64,000 nt of DNA, taken from positions 39,984 to 103,983 of the forward strand of contig JBCDJJ010000001.1 in NCBI GenBank assembly GCA_038747915.1. The letters are read 5' to 3'. This document shows, in pieces, positions 42,809 through 50,905 of this stretch. A model generated the notes under the pieces. That model did no database searches. It was given only the letters and a program-made list of their open reading frames with translations, and was not told where the DNA came from. Origin of the DNA: JBCDAP01 sp038747915. Lineage in GTDB: Bacteria; Planctomycetota; Phycisphaerae; Phycisphaerales; UBA1924. The position numbers and the translations under genes were made by a program. How positions within the stretch are numbered: the stretch's first letter is position 1; each line of letters starts with the position of its first letter.

Positions 42809-42838
42809 GAAAAAGCCGCCGACAGGTGGTCGGCGGCT
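42809..42838 (-). terminator. Intrinsic terminator of the 42917-44185 gene
   Basis: A perfect 10-bp stem (AGCCGCCGAC at 42814-42823, GTCGGCGGCT at 42829-42838) with a 5-nt loop is followed on the minus strand by a T-run of five. It lies 79 bases after the gene's stop. This is the clearest intrinsic terminator in the window. Confidence 0.8.
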
Positions 42839-42916
42839 GTATCTGGCATCCTCGGTCTCGCAGATCGGGAGAAGCGTGATGCAGGACCGTGTTCGTGCAA
42901 CGGACCGCGTCCCGAG

Positions 42917-44185
42917 TCAGATCGTGTTGCAGTCGGGCGTACCGTCGTAGGTGGTTCCGAAGGCGACGAGCATGGTGATGAAATCGTCCGCGTCGACATC
43001 ACCATCGCCATCGAAGTCGCCATCGAGCCGTGTTGCACCCTCGGTGGTGCCGAAACCGACGAGGACCCGGATGAAGTCATCCGCGTCGGCATCGTTGTCG
43101 GTGTCGGTGTCACCCGGGCAGTTGTTGGGAGCGACGCCCGCAGCAGCCCCGGTGAAGATGCGAGAGATCGTGACGTTTACGTAGACCTCGGAGAAGAAGC
43201 TGAACGGACCGAGGAAGCTGTTCACATCGTCCCGGATGCCTTGGCTCAGATAAAACTCCATGGCGACGACCGGCGTCTCGCTGGTGATGCCGATGAAGCC
43301 GTTGTCGGGGTACTCGAAGCCATCGTTCAGGCTGAACGCCCAGTCGGAGAACGTGCTGATGTAGTCGATGTCGTCGAACGTACCCGGGATGCCGTCGCGT
43401 CCGGGATTCACGCCTTCGGGGGAGGCTTCGAAGTCGCAGACCGACTTGACAAGATCGACCGTGGTTCTCGATCCATCGGCGTGGACGAGGTCGAGGAGGT
43501 AGAGGTCGTCGGCATCGGCGCACTCCTCGATACCGAAGGAACCCGAACCCTCCGGGAAAATGATCGTCGGACGACCGATCAGCATGCCGATCGCGGACAC
43601 GCCGCCGGCCGTGGGGAACTCGATACTCGCACGGTTGCTCCGCTGAACGCCGTTACGATCGAACGACAGGTACATGTTGAACCCGGTGCGGTTGTTCTGC
43701 GAGGGCGCACCGGAGACGCTTGCGCCCCATTGATCACCGAGTGTCAGCGACATCTCGCCGTTGAAGTCGAAGCTGTTCGCCGGACCATCGTCGTTCGTGG
43801 CCTGGCGGAAGATCATGCCGGAGCGCGTGTTGGAGTAATCGCTTCCCGCGCGCGCGGACAGATCATGGACGATGTCGCAGATGGGTGTCCCCATGCCGGT
43901 GCCCATACCGGTTCCCATCCCGGTCCCCATGAGGCCGAAGACAAGGTTGTCGATCCGTTCCGGCGATGCTGCACCGGGGCAGTCTGCCTCGGGAACGAGG
44001 AAGAACTCATCGTTGATCGGTTCTTCGAGCTCGGTCACGAACTCCTGGATCAACGTGATCGTCAGGCCAGAGCCCATGAAGCCCTCGAAGTCGCTCGTGC
44101 TCTCGGACGCAACCACGGTGACCTGGGCGCCGGCTTGGCCGGCCGAGCACACGGCTGCGGCCATGAGAGTCATCATCGATTTCAT
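42917..44185 (-). CDS. Secreted protein with M-G-T-G tract and two dockerin-like repeats
   Basis: The start at 44185 has AAGGAG six bases upstream; a longer frame lacks a signal peptide at its start. The mature protein follows MKSMMTLMAAAVCSAGQAGA. A tract of four M-G-T-G units lies at residues about 86-100, followed by a beta-rich domain of about 230 residues. The end has two calcium-loop repeats (DTDTDNDADADDFIRVLVGFGT and DFDGDGDVDADDFITMLVAFGT), a better dockerin type I pair than elsewhere here, then Cys-Asn-Thr-Ile. It shares the tract and the general plan, but little else, with the protein at 24538-25698. No catalytic motif was seen. Confidence 0.75.
   Translation of the reverse strand: MKSMMTLMAAAVCSAGQAGAQVTVVASESTSDFEGFMGSGLTITLIQEFVTELEEPINDEFFLVPEADCPGAASPERIDNLVFGLMGTGMGTGMGTGMGTPICDIVHDLSARAGSDYSNTRSGMIFRQATNDDGPANSFDFNGEMSLTLGDQWGASVSGAPSQNNRTGFNMYLSFDRNGVQRSNRASIEFPTAGGVSAIGMLIGRPTIIFPEGSGSFGIEECADADDLYLLDLVHADGSRTTVDLVKSVCDFEASPEGVNPGRDGIPGTFDDIDYISTFSDWAFSLNDGFEYPDNGFIGITSETPVVAMEFYLSQGIRDDVNSFLGPFSFFSEVYVNVTISRIFTGAAAGVAPNNCPGDTDTDNDADADDFIRVLVGFGTTEGATRLDGDFDGDGDVDADDFITMLVAFGTTYDGTPDCNTI
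43886..43930 (-). repeat. M-G-T-G protein repeat tract
   Basis: Fifteen codons encode nearly four perfect M-G-T-G units. As in the other gene, Gly codons alternate (ggg, gga, ggt, ggc), so selection on the peptide is likely. Confidence 0.8.
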
Positions 44186-44371
44186 TGAATACTCCTTCTC
44201 ACAAACAAAGCCCAGTGCATGGGACAACGAACAGCGCATGTCCCCTGACGCTGGGAGCGGTTCTCAACACCTCGAGGCACATACAGGTGGCTGCACCACC
44301 CGCGATGAATGGGAAGCGGCTCACCCCGTGAATCAGCGGGGCAAGACGCAGGGGTCGGGTTCGGGACGTTG

Positions 44372-46615
44372 TTACTCGTCCTCGAGCGACGGGTACTCTT
44401 CTGGCAGATCGAACTCGAAGCCGGGGCCAAACACGGCCATATTCCGCGGGAAGTTGCTATCGCCCTTGCGGAGGTACTCGATCTCGAGCGAGCGGTCGAG
44501 GATCTCATCGGTGACGCGGACGAGCGACACGTGGCCGTCAAAGAACAGCATGTTGTGGTCGTTGGGGAGTCCGTGCGTCCCGCTGTTGGCGAGGAACGCT
44601 CGCTCGTCGGTCGCGGTATCGACGACCTGATCGTCCACCATCGGGGTAAACGCAATCGTGTCGGCGAACGCGAGGAGCCGGCTCGGCACCATGGCTCGGT
44701 CGAGCTGGCGTGCACGGAGCAGAGCCACTTCGTGCATGGTCGGCAGTTCGTCCGCCGAGGCATAGTTCGCCTGCTGAAAGGGGTTCCAGGGGTTCCTGAC
44801 CGAGAACTCACCTTCCCGCCCGAACCGTCGCTCAAGGATGCGAAGCCATGCGATGTAGTTGCCCGCGTACGATGAGCCGTACACATCGTACGGACTCGAA
44901 AGGTCGAGACCGTCGACATTGGCATCGACAGGGATCGAGCCGTCGATGGTGCCGTCCGTCAACTCATCATCGGCGGGGCATCGCCACACCTCACGCTCCG
45001 CGCGATCCTCTTCAGCAACCTTCTCACCCTCGACGATCCACCCGGGTTGAAATTCCCACGGCTCCCAGGCGATGTCGGGGTACATGTACATGTTGAGCGG
45101 GCGCTCGCTCTCGGGCAGATAGAGGTGCCCAGCGACCGCCGGGTGCGTCGTCTTGCCGCCAAAGCCCCACCAGCGTGCCACGCCATAGTGGCCACCCCTT
45201 TGGAAGTACCCCTCGGCCGAGACATCATGGTCGGCCTTGTACGCGGCTTGGGCGATGCCGATCTGCCGAAGGTTCGACATACAGGCCACACGGCCGGCGG
45301 CGTGAAAGGCTCGCTGGAGTGCCGGCGCGAGCAATGTCACCAGCAAGGCGATGACCGCGACAACAACAAGCAGTTCGAGCAGCGTGAAGCCAGCCCGGTG
45401 TGTCGGCCGCGTCGCCGCCATCGTCGAGCGATCAGCGGGCGCAGGTGCTCGCTCCGGGTCTTTGAGGTTTCGGAGAGTGTTTCCGGGCGCGATGCCGACC
45501 GGCGGATCGGCGTGCTCGGCGTTGCGGATCGGGGTCTCGCCCGCGAGCATCGAGCCGAGCAACTCGGCTGCACGGCGACCCGCCCACTTCACGTCATACG
45601 TGACCGCGGTGTACGGCTCGGTGTGCCCCTCACGTTCGCGTGTGCCGAGCGTGACGACGCTGACATCGTCGGGCACCGCGTGGCCAAGGTCTTCCAGAAT
45701 CCAAAGTAGCTCGTCGGCGAGTGAGTCGGTGACGGTGAGGAACACGGTCGGTGGCTGAGGCTCAGCGAGCGCACGCTGGACGAACTCCCGTATCCGCGGC
45801 CCATTGCCCTCCGGCAGTCGCTCATGACCGAGGTCAAGGATCCACTCCTCGGGGAGTTCGACTCGCGCATCACGGCGGATGAGATCAAAGATCTCGAGCC
45901 AGATCGGCGTGATCTGCACGGGACTCGCTGCAACACGCCTGTGGCCCGCTTCGCGCAGCAGCCGTACGAACTGATCTGCGATGCTCCGTGGGTTGCTGCG
46001 CACCAGCGGGGCGACGGCCCCTTCGACCGGCGCTCCGAGCAGCACAACCGGGTGCATGTGCTCTTGGAACGCAAGGATGTGCTCGGGCGGCGTATCCGTC
46101 ATGTTGAGCATCGCGAGACCAGCTACACGCTGCGACGCGAGGCGGATGATCGCTTCGGCCTGGCCGTGCATCGTCAGGTTCGATTCGGCGACGACGACTT
46201 CTCGCCCGAGATCATGCGCCGCATGCATGAAGCCGGACATCATGAGCCGGCTCACGCGGCTCCAGGTGTTCAGCAGCAGCAAGCCGAGCGGGCGATCATC
46301 GCGAGGGGCGGTATCGAGTTCATTCGCAGTGGATGCGGCCTCGGGAGCGGTGACCCCGGACAGAGAAGCTGCGAGATATGTGCCGCTGCCCCGGCGCCCA
46401 ACGACCACGCCTTGTTCTTGAAGCGTGGCAATGGCGTCGCCGATCGCGCCGCGCGAGACCCCAAGGGTGTCTGCAAGCTGTCGTTGAGATGGCAGTGCAG
46501 CCCCGGGAGAGAGGCCTGATCGGGCGATCCACGCTTCAAGTTCGCGCAGCGCCAGGCCTGCCTTGCTCTGTTTGAATGCGTCCACGGGACCCCCAGACTG
46601 GCCGACCAGCCACAT
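44372..46615 (-). CDS. In-frame fusion: GntR/LacI-type sugar regulator joined to a pseudopilin
   Basis: Residues about 18-82 form a GntR winged helix (LPSQRQLADTLGVSRGAI, then GSGTYLA). Residues about 109-385 form a type I periplasmic-binding-protein-like sensor (LGLLLLNTWSRVSRLMMSGF; DDVSVVTLGTRE), as in AraR-type regulators. A Pro/Ala-rich linker of about 20 residues leads without any stop into HRAG|FTLLELLVVVAVIALL at 406-424, a full prepilin site (Gly409, Phe410, Glu414). A complete pseudopilin domain follows, ending with NMLFFDGHVSLV and a long acidic tail. An internal ATG (45419-45421, residue 399) could start a separate pseudopilin, but no Shine-Dalgarno sequence precedes it. As one chain the regulator would be cytoplasmic and the pilin part would cross the membrane. 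Prepilin peptidase cleavage would then free the regulator. Confidence 0.8.
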   Translation of the reverse strand: MWLVGQSGGPVDAFKQSKAGLALRELEAWIARSGLSPGAALPSQRQLADTLGVSRGAIGDAIATLQEQGVVVGRRGSGTYLAASLSGVTAPEAASTANELDTAPRDDRPLGLLLLNTWSRVSRLMMSGFMHAAHDLGREVVVAESNLTMHGQAEAIIRLASQRVAGLAMLNMTDTPPEHILAFQEHMHPVVLLGAPVEGAVAPLVRSNPRSIADQFVRLLREAGHRRVAASPVQITPIWLEIFDLIRRDARVELPEEWILDLGHERLPEGNGPRIREFVQRALAEPQPPTVFLTVTDSLADELLWILEDLGHAVPDDVSVVTLGTREREGHTEPYTAVTYDVKWAGRRAAELLGSMLAGETPIRNAEHADPPVGIAPGNTLRNLKDPERAPAPADRSTMAATRPTHRAGFTLLELLVVVAVIALLVTLLAPALQRAFHAAGRVACMSNLRQIGIAQAAYKADHDVSAEGYFQRGGHYGVARWWGFGGKTTHPAVAGHLYLPESERPLNMYMYPDIAWEPWEFQPGWIVEGEKVAEEDRAEREVWRCPADDELTDGTIDGSIPVDANVDGLDLSSPYDVYGSSYAGNYIAWLRILERRFGREGEFSVRNPWNPFQQANYASADELPTMHEVALLRARQLDRAMVPSRLLAFADTIAFTPMVDDQVVDTATDERAFLANSGTHGLPNDHNMLFFDGHVSLVRVTDEILDRSLEIEYLRKGDSNFPRNMAVFGPGFEFDLPEEYPSLEDE

Positions 46616-47354
46616 CGGTACTTGGGGAGCTTACATCCACATACGGATGATTCAAGCCAAATCAGGATACTTTGTGCTGATCAGGGTCGCTATCAGCCCG
46701 TGGAGCTGTGGGAATACCGTGCGCGCGGGACGCGTGGGTGGGCAACGGCTCGCGTTTACTGTCAGTGCGCGGGGCAGCAGGCCAGCGTGGGTCAGAGGTA
46801 GCCAACGCTCATGGGCGAGCTCGCCTGGAACTCAAAGAACTCCGAGTCGCAAACAGCGCGGGGGCGTCCATGCACGCAGCACGTCGCGAACTCATCGGGA
46901 TCCCAGCCAGCCTCCGGGAGCAGTCGCTCGCCATCTCTCCTGCCGTGCCCCTCCTCGTGAGCAAGGAGGTCGGTCCCCTCACCGAGTCCCACGACGGTTT
47001 CCCTGAGGTTCAGGTGGTATGTGCAGGAGCGGGTTGCCGAGTTCGTGTGTCTCGCCGATCCAGAGCATCGGCACCCCTTCTTACTGATAGGCATCGGGAT
47101 CACCCCGATGAACCCAGAGCGAGATCAACTGCAATGCCCCAGTGGTGCAGAGGGCGTGATATCCACGACGCGGTTGGGTGTGTCGGGTGTTCGAAGCCCA
47201 TGCCAGCGTGGGTACGCAGACTGGCACCCCCCCGGTGTGTCCGTACTGCGACACATCGTTGCTTATTCCCAATGCCGAGGTTCATGGCCACTCGGCGCTT
47301 TCCGCCAAGGTGGACCATGACACCCCAGGACTGTTCACAAGTCCGTGAGTGGCC
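46616..47354. other. 739-bp stretch without a convincing gene
   Basis: This lies between the start of the fusion gene and the end of the alginate lyase gene. The left 150 bases are AT-richer and probably hold the fusion gene's promoter, with a palindrome CTGATCAG at 46677-46684. The rest has open frames on both strands that break or shift and show no recognisable domain. It could be a decayed gene. The best short frame is listed separately. Confidence 0.4.
47178..47348 (+). CDS. Possible small protein or remnant with a CPYC motif
   Basis: A GTG-started frame of 56 codons contains PPVCPYCDTSLLIPNAEV, which reads like half of a zinc-ribbon (Cys-Pro-x-Cys). There is no second Cys pair, no clear ribosome-binding site and no long upstream frame. 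This is a weak candidate, either a small protein or the tail of a broken gene. Confidence 0.18.
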   Translation: MCRVFEAHASVGTQTGTPPVCPYCDTSLLIPNAEVHGHSALSAKVDHDTPGLFTSP

Positions 47355-48134
47355 TCAGAGCCCGCCGTAGAACTTCAGCGAGTCGAATTGAACCTTCGCA
47401 TGCCCCGGGCTCTGGTTGTAGACGCCGGCCTTGAAGTATGTCTCAAGACCGTTCCAGTACGACACATCCTCGCTGACCAGCGTGATGTCGTCGATCTTCA
47501 CTCGGAGGTCACCTTCTTTAACCTTGATCTCGGCCTTGAAGAAGCCTCCCGGGTGTGCTCCGAGGTCGAAGATCTCGTACGTCCCATCCACAGCAAGGTT
47601 GGTCCGCAGGATGGCCCACAGGTGGTTCGGTTCGCCGGCCACGGTGCTTCGTTTCCATACCAGCCGGACAAGTGGGCCGATGTCGTAGCCATCGGCCGAG
47701 GACTTGTGATGCACCTGCATGAAGGTGAACTCGTCAACTGATGCATCAGGCTCGAATAGTTTCACCCGCCCGATCATTTTTCGCCACACGGTCGTCGCGG
47801 TGTCCCACTGCTCGGCCTGGCGAAGCTCGGAGCGGTAGCCCTCGCCCTCGATCCGGAACGTCATGTACCGGCCCGCCGAGAGATAGAAGCACCAGAAGGA
47901 CCGCCCATCGTAGTCACCGATGTCGACCTTCTTTGGCGAACTGGTCGGCGCTTGCAACCAGGCTCGGTCGAGCACAGCGTGAAACTTCTCGAGGTCGTAG
48001 GGCGCATCACCGAAAGTCTCGTAGCAGCACCCGACGCACGCGTCAGCGAGCTGCGTACTCGGCACCGCCAGCGCCATCAGTGCAACCAGAGGGATGAGCG
48101 AGGCGCGTACCCGTACGGTTCGGCATCGATGCAT
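47355..48134 (-). CDS. Secreted PL7-type alginate lyase
   Basis: The start at 48134 has AGAGGAG six bases upstream. A signal peptide ends near AVPSTQLADA. The three conserved blocks of the alginate lyase 2 superfamily are present in order: RSELR (101-105), QVH (140-142, usually QIH or QVH) and YFKAGVYNQ (233-241). The last holds the catalytic Tyr239; His142 is its partner. The beta-jelly-roll length (259 residues) is usual. QVH rather than QIH is often linked with poly-M preference in PL7, but I treat that as weak. It is the last gene after GH3 and a beta-helix protein. Four Cys near the N-terminus (CVGCC) are unusual. Confidence 0.88.
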   Translation of the reverse strand: MHRCRTVRVRASLIPLVALMALAVPSTQLADACVGCCYETFGDAPYDLEKFHAVLDRAWLQAPTSSPKKVDIGDYDGRSFWCFYLSAGRYMTFRIEGEGYRSELRQAEQWDTATTVWRKMIGRVKLFEPDASVDEFTFMQVHHKSSADGYDIGPLVRLVWKRSTVAGEPNHLWAILRTNLAVDGTYEIFDLGAHPGGFFKAEIKVKEGDLRVKIDDITLVSEDVSYWNGLETYFKAGVYNQSPGHAKVQFDSLKFYGGL

Positions 48135-48190
48135 GTGGAACTCCTCTTGTACGAGATGTGTTGCTCGGTTCGGTGACCGACGAGGGCGGT

Positions 48191-50851
48191 TCATCCTCCG
48201 GGTGAGTCGGTTGTATCGGTGTGATCCTGGGTCCGGGCTCCGAGATCGGGGTACCCCCAACGCAGGCGGGCACGGATGTCACGGGATGACGCGCCGAGCC
48301 GTAGCTCGAACACTCCTGGCTCGGCATGCCAACGGTCGTGCTCCTCGTCCCAGAACGCGAGTGCGCGTAGAGAGAGATCCAGGCGGACGCGCCGTGACTC
48401 TCCAGGGTCGAGCCAGAGCTTGGCGAATGCTTGTAGTTCCTGCTCGGGACGATCGATGCTCGCCTCGGCATCGTGCATGTAGAGTTGCACGACCTCTGCG
48501 CCACCGACACTCCCCTCGTTCGTCACCGTGAGTTCAACCGACACGAGTGCGGAGCCGTCGGTGGGTTCGATCACCTCGGCACCGGAATAGGAAAACTCCG
48601 TGTACGACAAGCCGTGCCCAAACGGAAGGAGTGGGGCATGTCCCACGGTGTCGAACCACCGGTAGCCCACCAGGACACCGTCGGTGTAGTGAGCCGTGCC
48701 GTGTGTGTACAGATCCATTGCGTGGATCGGTGACTGCTCGAGCTTCACGGGGAAGCTCATGGGAAGACGGCCAGACGGGTTCACATCTCCGAAGAGCACG
48801 TCCGCGAGCGCCGTCCCTGCATGCATGCCGTTGTACCAGAGGTACAGGGCAGCGGGGGTGCGGTCGAGCCATGGCATTTCTACCGGTCCCCCTGCGACAA
48901 CAACAACGATGGTATTGGGATTGGCTGCCGTGACGTGATCGATCAGATGGTCCTGATGTTGTGGGAGACGGAGGTGATCCATGTCGCCATTCTCGTCGTC
49001 GTAGTCATGATTGCGGCCCACGACGACGATGGCGACATCGGATGAGCGAGCGGCTTCGATGGCATCCGCGAACTCGGCTTCGGTATCGATGCGGCTCGCC
49101 CCGGGTGGGCGCCATCCGAGCTCGACCACCGCGGACCGTCCCGGACGCATGTATTCAACCACGAACTCATACGCCCGATCGGAGCTGAGCTCGATCTCGA
49201 GTTCCCGGCGCTGCGGCTGGCGGTTGCCCCAGTTGTTGATGACCTCTTCGCCGTCGATCAGCAGGCGCGATCCTTGCTCGGAGTACAGGGCAAACAGGTG
49301 TCCCCCCGTGGTGTGTGGCCGGATGGTCGCGGTCCATCGCGCCGAGAACCGGTCGGTCTCGATGCCGTCGGGCGTGTCGTCGTGCTGATCGCCGGATGCA
49401 CCCCAGTCGAACCACACCGTCGGCTCGTACCGAACTGTCTCGGGGGTGCCGCGAAGATCCGAACGCGCGAAGTACTCGCCCCGCCACCCCGGCTCGCCGC
49501 TCGCAGGATCGGTTGTGAGCAGCACCGAGGGTGGGATCGGCTGCAGCTGATCGTCGGACCGGCGATCGAGTTCGTACGCCGGGACGTAGACCAACTCAGC
49601 GGTGTCGCCGAGTCGCCTCCGAAGGCCTTCGAGCGGGGTGACCTCGAAGGGCGTCTTGACCGCGCTGCTGCCGCCACCCGAGCCGTGCATCGCGTCGGCG
49701 TTCTCACCGATCACAGCGATCCGGAAGACGCCATTGGGGTCGAGCGGCAGCACACCATCGTTCTTGAGCAAGACGATCGCTTCTTCAGCGACACGTCGAG
49801 CGACGTCCTGGTGCGCACGCGTGTTGCGAGTACCGGGGATCCGCTCGCCATCGAGCGCGCCGATGCGTTCCTGGACGCGCAGCACTCGGCGGGCCATGTC
49901 GTCGATCACACGCTCCGGGACGCGCCCGTCGCGGACGGCGGCGATCAGTCCATCGGCAAAGTGATGCTCGTTGTAGGGTGTTTTCGTGCCCATCTCGACA
50001 TCGAGACCCCCAAGTGCTGAGGCGACCCCGTCGTTCACAGCTGACCAGTCGGAGACCACGAACCCCTCGAAGCCGAACTCGTCCTTGAGCACGTCCCGCA
50101 GCATCTCTGCGTGCTCGGACATCTCGATGCCGTCGATTCGGTTGTAGCCGGCCATCACGCAGAGCACGCCGGCATCCACCGTCATCTCGAAGGCACGCAG
50201 GTAGATCTCTCGGAGTGCGCGTTCGTCGGCGATGACATCGGAGTTGGTCCGGTCCCAGTCCTGGTTATTTGCGACGTAATGCTTCGAGCAGGCAGCAACA
50301 CCGTGGCTCTGGATCCCACGCACCACCGCAGAGGCGATCGTTCCAGCCAGGTGCGGATCCTCGCCGAGGTACTCGAATGTGCGCCCATTCAGCGGTGTTC
50401 GCACGATGTTGATCGCCGGCCCGAGCAGCACATCTTTCCCTCGGTGCCGGGCCTCCGCACCCAGCACCGCGCCGTACTCGACAGCAAGGTCAGGATTCCA
50501 TGTCGACGCGAGCGCGGAGCCGGTGGGCAGATAGGTCGCGTAGTCGTCCGGCCACCCGGCCGACTTCCACTCGTATGGCATGATCTCTCGCCGAACCCCG
50601 TGTGGCCCATCGGTAAAGGTGAGCGGGGGGATCCCGAGGCGCGGTACACCGCGTGTGCTGAACTTGGTCTCGCCGTGGAGCAGCGCAGATTTCTCTTCAA
50701 GCGTCATCTGATCGAGCAGTCGTTCGATCCTCGAGTCGACATCATCTGCTGGCTGCGGTAGCTCGGAGGCCGTCACAGACGAGGCCACGCAGGCTGCGAG
50801 TACCGTGCAGATGATTGCTGCGGCTCGAATCACCGTGAACGATCGCGACAT
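48191..50851 (-). CDS. GH3 beta-glycosidase with PA14 insert, probable lipoprotein
   Basis: The start at 50851 has AAGGAG eight bases upstream. The leader ends VLAAC, a lipobox with Cys21, so lipid anchoring is likely. The catalytic TIM barrel has TDGPHGVR, GEDPHLAG and KHYVANNQD (Lys190-His191), and the nucleophile is in GFVVSDWSAV (Asp268). The alpha/beta sandwich follows, interrupted by a PA14-like domain (RGEYFARSDLRGTP to GGHLFALYSEQGSRLLIDGE), and a fibronectin III-like domain closes the protein. This is the layout of beta-glucosidases and related GH3 enzymes of about 870 residues. With a lyase on either side it probably trims oligosaccharides from a brown-algal polymer at the cell surface. 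Confidence 0.92.
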   Translation of the reverse strand: MSRSFTVIRAAAIICTVLAACVASSVTASELPQPADDVDSRIERLLDQMTLEEKSALLHGETKFSTRGVPRLGIPPLTFTDGPHGVRREIMPYEWKSAGWPDDYATYLPTGSALASTWNPDLAVEYGAVLGAEARHRGKDVLLGPAINIVRTPLNGRTFEYLGEDPHLAGTIASAVVRGIQSHGVAACSKHYVANNQDWDRTNSDVIADERALREIYLRAFEMTVDAGVLCVMAGYNRIDGIEMSEHAEMLRDVLKDEFGFEGFVVSDWSAVNDGVASALGGLDVEMGTKTPYNEHHFADGLIAAVRDGRVPERVIDDMARRVLRVQERIGALDGERIPGTRNTRAHQDVARRVAEEAIVLLKNDGVLPLDPNGVFRIAVIGENADAMHGSGGGSSAVKTPFEVTPLEGLRRRLGDTAELVYVPAYELDRRSDDQLQPIPPSVLLTTDPASGEPGWRGEYFARSDLRGTPETVRYEPTVWFDWGASGDQHDDTPDGIETDRFSARWTATIRPHTTGGHLFALYSEQGSRLLIDGEEVINNWGNRQPQRRELEIELSSDRAYEFVVEYMRPGRSAVVELGWRPPGASRIDTEAEFADAIEAARSSDVAIVVVGRNHDYDDENGDMDHLRLPQHQDHLIDHVTAANPNTIVVVVAGGPVEMPWLDRTPAALYLWYNGMHAGTALADVLFGDVNPSGRLPMSFPVKLEQSPIHAMDLYTHGTAHYTDGVLVGYRWFDTVGHAPLLPFGHGLSYTEFSYSGAEVIEPTDGSALVSVELTVTNEGSVGGAEVVQLYMHDAEASIDRPEQELQAFAKLWLDPGESRRVRLDLSLRALAFWDEEHDRWHAEPGVFELRLGASSRDIRARLRWGYPDLGARTQDHTDTTDSPGG

Positions 50852-50905
50852 CCGGCATCTCCTTCTGTGGTTCATTGTGGGCGAGTGCCCGTGCAGCACG
50901 AATGT

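Noticed and set aside
45419..45421. Internal ATG as the true start of a separate pseudopilin gene
   Set aside because: No ribosome-binding site precedes it and no stop separates it from the regulator. Kept as an alternative, not annotated.
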